Of a stretch of 64,000 bases of DNA, positions 59,079-64,000 are shown piece after piece. This DNA is from Vicia villosa (lineage: Eukaryota; Streptophyta; Magnoliopsida; Fabales; Fabaceae), in assembly GCF_029867415.1 (NCBI RefSeq), contig NC_081183.1, positions 112,505,061 to 112,569,060 of the forward strand. The letters are read 5' to 3'. Numbering within the stretch: the stretch's first letter is position 1; each line of letters begins with the position of its first letter. A program made the translations under genes and the position numbers. Under the pieces are notes generated by a model. That model ran no database searches. It was not told the origin of the DNA and saw nothing but the letters and a program-made list of their open reading frames with translations.

Positions 59079-61774
59079 AAACAGAAAGTACGTTAAACTG
59101 GAATACATTGGTATTTTGGAAGATTCTCGTGTGTTATAATATATAAAAGTCACGAGGTTATTTAAACTTAAAAGACATGGCCTTTTTAAATATTTTCATG
59201 TGTTATACTACATAAAAGTCACAAAATTCGTTAAACTTGAAAAAATTTGTATTTATGAACATTTTCGTGTGCTATACTTAGTACAAGTCACGAAGTTCGT
59301 TAAACTTGCATACATTGGTATTTTGGAAGAATTTTGTTTGCTATACTACATAATAGTTAAGAAGTTCGTTAAACTTGCAAAGTTTGGTATTTTGGAAAGA
59401 TTTTGTGTGCTATACTACTAAATAGTCACTAATTTCATTAAGCTGGTAAAGTTTTGTATTTTGGAAGATTTTCGTGTGGTATACTATATTAAAGTCACGA
59501 AATTTGTCAGACTTGCATACATTGGTATTTTGGGAAATTTTTGTTTGCTATACTACATAATAGTCACGAAGTTCGTTAAACTTGCAAAATTTGTTTTTCT
59601 TTGTTGAAGATTTTCGTGTGCCATACTACATAAATATCAAGAAATTCGCTAAACTTGCCAAGGTTGGAATTTTGACAGATTTTAGTGTGATATACTACAT
59701 AAAAGTCACGATGTTTGCTAAACATACATACATTGGTTTTTATTTATATTTTCGGGTGATATACGGCATAAAAGTCACGAAGTATATTAAAATTGCAATA
59801 TTTGGTCCTTTTGAAGATTTCTGTGTGCTATACTACATTAAAGTCATGAAGTTCGTTAAACTTGCAAACTTTGGTATTTTGGAATATTTTCGTGTGCTAT
59901 ACTACATAACAAACAGAAAGTACGTTAAACTTGAATACATTGGTATTTTGGAAGATTCTCGTGTGTTATACTACATAAAAGTCACGAGGTTATTTAAACT
60001 TAAAAGACATGGCCTTTTTAAATATTTTCATGTGTTATACTACATAAAAGTCACAAAATTCATTAAACTTGAAATTTTTTGTATTTATGAACATTTTCGT
60101 GTGCTATACTTAGTACAAGTCACTAAGTTCGTTAAACTTGCATACATTGGTATTTTGGAAGAATTTTGTTTCCTATACTACATAATAGTTAAGAAGTTCG
60201 TTAAACTTGCAAAGTTTGGTATTTTGGAAAAATTTTGTGTGCTATACTACTAAATAGTCACTAATTTCATTAAGCTGGTAAAGTTTGGTATTTTGGAAGA
60301 TTTTCGTGTGGTATACTATATTAAAGTCACGAAATTTGTCAGACTTGCATATATTGGTATTTTGGGAAATTTTTGTTTGCTATACTACATAATAGTCACG
60401 AAGTTTGGTAAACTTGCAAAATTTGTTTTTTTTGTTGAAATATTTCGTGTGCTATACTACATAAAAGTCACGACATTTCGTTAAACTTGCAAAGGTTGGT
60501 ATTTTGGCAGATCTTCGTGTGCAATACTACATAAAAGTCAAGAAGTTTGTTAAACTTACATACATTGGTATTTATGAATATTTTCGGTTGCTATACGTCA
60601 TAAAAGCCTTGAAGTTCGTTAAAATTGCAAAATTTGGTCCTTTTGAAGATTTTCGTTTGCTATACTACATTAATGTCACGAAGTTCGTCAAACTTACAAA
60701 CTTTGATATTTTGGAAGATTTTGGTGTGCTAGACTACATAACATACAAAAAGTTCGTTAAACTTGAATACATTGGTATTTTACAACTTTGTCGTGTGTTA
60801 TACTACATAGAAGTTATTTAAAGTTAAAAAATATGGTCTTTTTGAATATTTTCATGTGCTATACTACATAAAATTCACGAAATTCGTTAAACTTGCAATC
60901 TTTGGTATATATGAACATTTTTGTGTGCTATACTACACACAAGTCACGAAGTTCATTAAACATGCATACATTGGTATTTGGGAAGATTTTCGTTTGCTAT
61001 ACTTCATAATAGTCACGAAGTTCCTTAACATGCTAAATTTGGTTTTTTTTGATGATTTTCGTGTGCTATACTACATAAAAGTAAAGCAGTTCGGTAAACT
61101 TCCAAAGTTTATTATATTGAAAGATTTTTGTGTGCTTATACCTCATAAAAGTTACAAAATTTGATAAACTGACAAAGTTTGGTATTTATGAATATTTTCG
61201 TGTGCTATACAACATAAAAGTTATGATATTCATTAAACTTGCAAAATTTGGTCCTTTTGAAGGTTTTTGTGTGCTATACTACGTAAAAGTCACTAATTTA
61301 TTTAAACTTGTAAAGTTTGGTGTTTTGGAAGATTTTCGTGTGCTATAGTATATAAAAGTCAGGAAATTTGTCACACTTGCATACATTGATATTTTGGGAA
61401 ACTTTTCTTTGTTATACTACATAATAGTCACGAAGTTCGTTAAACTTGCAAAATTTGTTTTTCTTTGTTGAAGATTTTCGTGTGCCATACTACATAAATA
61501 TCAAGAAATTCGCTAAACTTGCCAAGGTTGGAATTTTGACAGATTTTAGTGTGCTATACTACATAAAAGTCACGATGTTTGCTAAACTTACATACATTGG
61601 TATTTATTTATATTTTCGGGTGCTATACAGCATAAAAGTCACGAAGTTTATTAAAATTGCAATATTTGGTCCTTTTGAAGATTTTCGTGTGCTATACTAC
61701 ATTAAAGTCATGAAGTTCGTTAAACTTGCAAACTTTGGTATTTTGGAATATTTTCGTGTGCTATACTACATAAC
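59079..61774 (+). repeat. 2696-bp higher-order repeat, copy 1
   Basis: Frames at 59200-59421, 59582-60253, 60293-60484 and 60504-60821 all recur at +2696. The unit can be read as block a (59079-59909), block a' (59910-about 60740, a near copy) and the remainder. 59910 to 61774 is 1865 bp, the same size class as the 1866-bp unit at 15626-17491. Confidence 0.9.
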
Positions 61775-64000
61775 AAACAGAAAGTACGTTAAACTGGAAT
61801 ACATTGGTATTTTGGAAGATTCTCGTGTGTTATAATACATAAAAGTCACGAGGTTATTTAAACTTAAAAGACATGGCCTTTTTAAATATTTTCATGTGTT
61901 ATACTACATAAAAGTCACAAAATTCGTTAAACTTGAAAAAATTTGTGTTTATGAACATTTTCGTGTGCTATACTTAGTACAAGTCACGAAGTTCGTTAAA
62001 CTTGCATACATTGGTATTTTGGAAGAAATTTGTTTGCTATACTACATAATAGTTAAGAAGTTCGTTAAACTTGCAAAGTTTGGTATTTTGGAAAGATTTT
62101 GTGTGCTATACTACTAAATAGTCACTAATTTCATTAAGCTGGTAAAGTTTGGTATTTTGGAAGATTTTCGTGTGGTATACTATATTAAAGTCACGAAATT
62201 TGTCAGACTTGCATACATTGGTATTTTGGGAAATTTTTGTTTGCTATACTACATAATAGTCACGAAGTTCGTTAAACTTGCAAAATTTGTTTTTCTTTGT
62301 TGAAGATTTTCGTGTGCCATACTACATAAATATCAAGAAATTCGCTAAACTTGCCAAGGTTGGAATTTTGACAGATTTTAGTGTGATATACTACATAAAA
62401 GTCACGATGTTTGCTAAACATACATACATTGGTTTTTATTTATATTTTCGGGTGATATACGGCATAAAAGTCACGAAGTATATTAAAATTGCAATATTTG
62501 GTCCTTTTGAAGATTTCTGTGTGCTATACTACATTAAAGTCATGAAGTTCGTTAAACTTGCAAACTTTGGTATTTTGGAATATTTTCGTGTGCTATACTA
62601 CATAACAAACAGAAAGTACGTTAAACTTGAATACATTGGTATTTTGGAAGATTCTCGTGTGTTATACTACATAAAAGTCACGAGGTTATTTAAACTTAAA
62701 AGACATGGCCTTTTTAAATATTTTCATGTGTTATACTACATAAAAGTCACAAAATTCATTAAACTTGAAATTTTTTGTATTTATGAACATTTTCGTGTGC
62801 TATACTTAGTACAAGTCACTAAGTTCGTTAAACTTGCATACATTGGTATTTTGGAAGAATTTTGTTTCCTATACTACATAATAGTTAAGAAGTTCGTTAA
62901 ACTTGCAAAGTTTGGTATTTTGGAAAAATTTTGTGTGCTATACTACTAAATAGTCACTAATTTCATTAAGCTGGTAAAGTTTGGTATTTTGGAAGATTTT
63001 CGTGTGGTATACTATATTAAAGTCACGAAATTTGTCAGACTTGCATATATTGGTATTTTGGGAAATTTTTGTTTGCTATACTACATAATAGTCACGAAGT
63101 TTGGTAAACTTGCAAAATTTGTTTTTTTTGTTGAAATATTTCGTGTGCTATACTACATAAAAGTCACGACATTTCGTTAAACTTGCAAAGGTTGGTATTT
63201 TGGCAGATCTTCGTGTGCAATACTACATAAAAGTCAAGAAGTTTGTTAAACTTACATACATTGGTATTTATGAATATTTTCGGTTGCTATACGTCATAAA
63301 AGCCTTGAAGTTCGTTAAAATTGCAAAATTTGGTCCTTTTGAAGATTTTCGTTTGCTATACTACATTAATGTCACGAAGTTCGTCAAACTTACAAACTTT
63401 GATATTTTGGAAGATTTTGGTGTGCTAGACTACATAACATACAAAAAGTTCGTTAAACTTGAATACATTGGTATTTTACAACTTTGTCGTGTGTTATACT
63501 ACATAGAAGTTATTTAAAGTTAAAAAATATGGTCTTTTTGAATATTTTCATGTGCTATACTACATAAAATTCACGAAATTCGTTAAACTTGCAATCTTTG
63601 GTATATATGAACATTTTTGTGTGCTATACTACACACAAGTCACGAAGTTCATTAAACATGCATACATTGGTATTTGGGAAGATTTTCGTTTGCTATACTT
63701 CATAATAGTCACGAAGTTCCTTAACATGCTAAATTTGGTTTTTTTGATGATTTTCGTGTGCTATACTACATAAAAGTAAAGCAGTTCGGTAAACTTCCAA
63801 AGTTTATTATATTGAAAGATTTTTGTGTGCTTATACCTCATAAAAGTTACAAAATTTGATAAACTGACAAAGTTTGGTATTTATGAATATTTTCGTGTGC
63901 TATACAACATAAAAGTTATGATATTCATTAAACTTGCAAAATTTGGTCCTTTTGAAGGTTTTTGTGTGCTATACTACGTAAAAGTCACTAATTTATTTAA
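61775..64000 (+). repeat. 2696-bp higher-order repeat, copy 2 (incomplete)
   Basis: Nearly base-for-base repeat of 59079-61304, cut by the window end. Differences are single substitutions and a one-base T-run change (61045-61052 against 63738-63744). Confidence 0.9.

Larger units (their letters stand above)
59079..64000 (+). repeat. 69-bp satellite array, right block, opposite orientation
   Basis: Same monomer as the left blocks but on the plus strand (GTGTGCTATACTACATAAAA...). It starts at the first base after the gap and runs to the window end. The higher-order period is 2696 bp (59079 and 61775 start identical variants), itself made of an 831-bp block (12 monomers) repeated at 59910 plus the rest of a 1865-bp unit (27 monomers). 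Confidence 0.95.

Noticed and set aside
58901..59153. Frames on both strands across the N run
   Set aside because: They read through the assembly gap and are artefacts.
59200..63773. Plus-strand frames up to 223 codons
   Set aside because: Same satellite in the opposite orientation. Identical peptides recur at +2696 because of the higher-order repeat.
1..64000. tRNA, rRNA or host protein-coding genes
   Set aside because: Apart from PBS sites I saw no tRNA-like or rRNA-like text, and every protein resemblance is to mobile elements, a pararetrovirus, or the retroelement-borne plant-mobile-domain genes.

Overview
The window is repeat-rich plant DNA and contains no gene I would call a host single-copy gene. 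Long Ogre-type Ty3/gypsy sequence, whose LTR begins TGTTATACCCC and whose primer-binding site reads TGGCGACTCTACTGGGG, points to a legume, most likely tribe Fabeae (Pisum, Vicia, Lathyrus, Lens). That assignment is inference from the retroelement families.

Layout. (1) 1-4238: tandem 69-bp satellite in minus orientation, organised as an exact 2010-bp higher-order repeat. (2) 4239-13747: an Ogre-like element on the minus strand, with one 4.67-kb LTR, PBS, ORF1, gag and the start of protease. It breaks off directly into satellite, so RT, integrase and the second LTR are missing. (3) 13748-20983: more minus-oriented satellite, with drifting higher-order units (1866 and about 1610 bp) and a 1.3-kb segment duplicated 5494 bp apart. 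(4) 20984-about 53.6 kb: a nest of LTR elements. An outer Tat-type element (T1, minus) has its left LTR at 20984-23296. Its antisense plant-mobile-domain gene is cut just after the start codon by a second Tat-type element, T2 (23771-49612, two 720-bp LTRs). T2's own antisense gene is cut by a chromovirus-like element A (26862-40593, TSD CACCA). A's degenerate pol is in turn cut by element B (31397-36892, TSD GATAT). (5) About 54.0-57.9 kb: a decayed endogenous pararetrovirus (Caulimoviridae-like) fragment on the minus strand, interrupted by a deleted Ty1/copia element (54836-57091). (6) About 58.0-58.3 kb: a MITE-like element; then AT-rich sequence; then a 100-N assembly gap (58979-59078). (7) 59079-64000: the same 69-bp satellite, now on the plus strand, in a 2696-bp higher-order repeat.

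No coding region is intact. All pol, gag and antisense genes carry stops, frameshifts, deletions or insertions. The most notable points are: the 69-bp (23-codon) satellite with multi-level organisation and an orientation flip at the gap; the four-level nest with readable target-site duplications; and the antisense, apparently intron-containing plant-mobile-domain genes carried by both Tat-type elements. The many peptides of the form VLYYIKVTKFVKL... are translations of satellite and should not be annotated as proteins.
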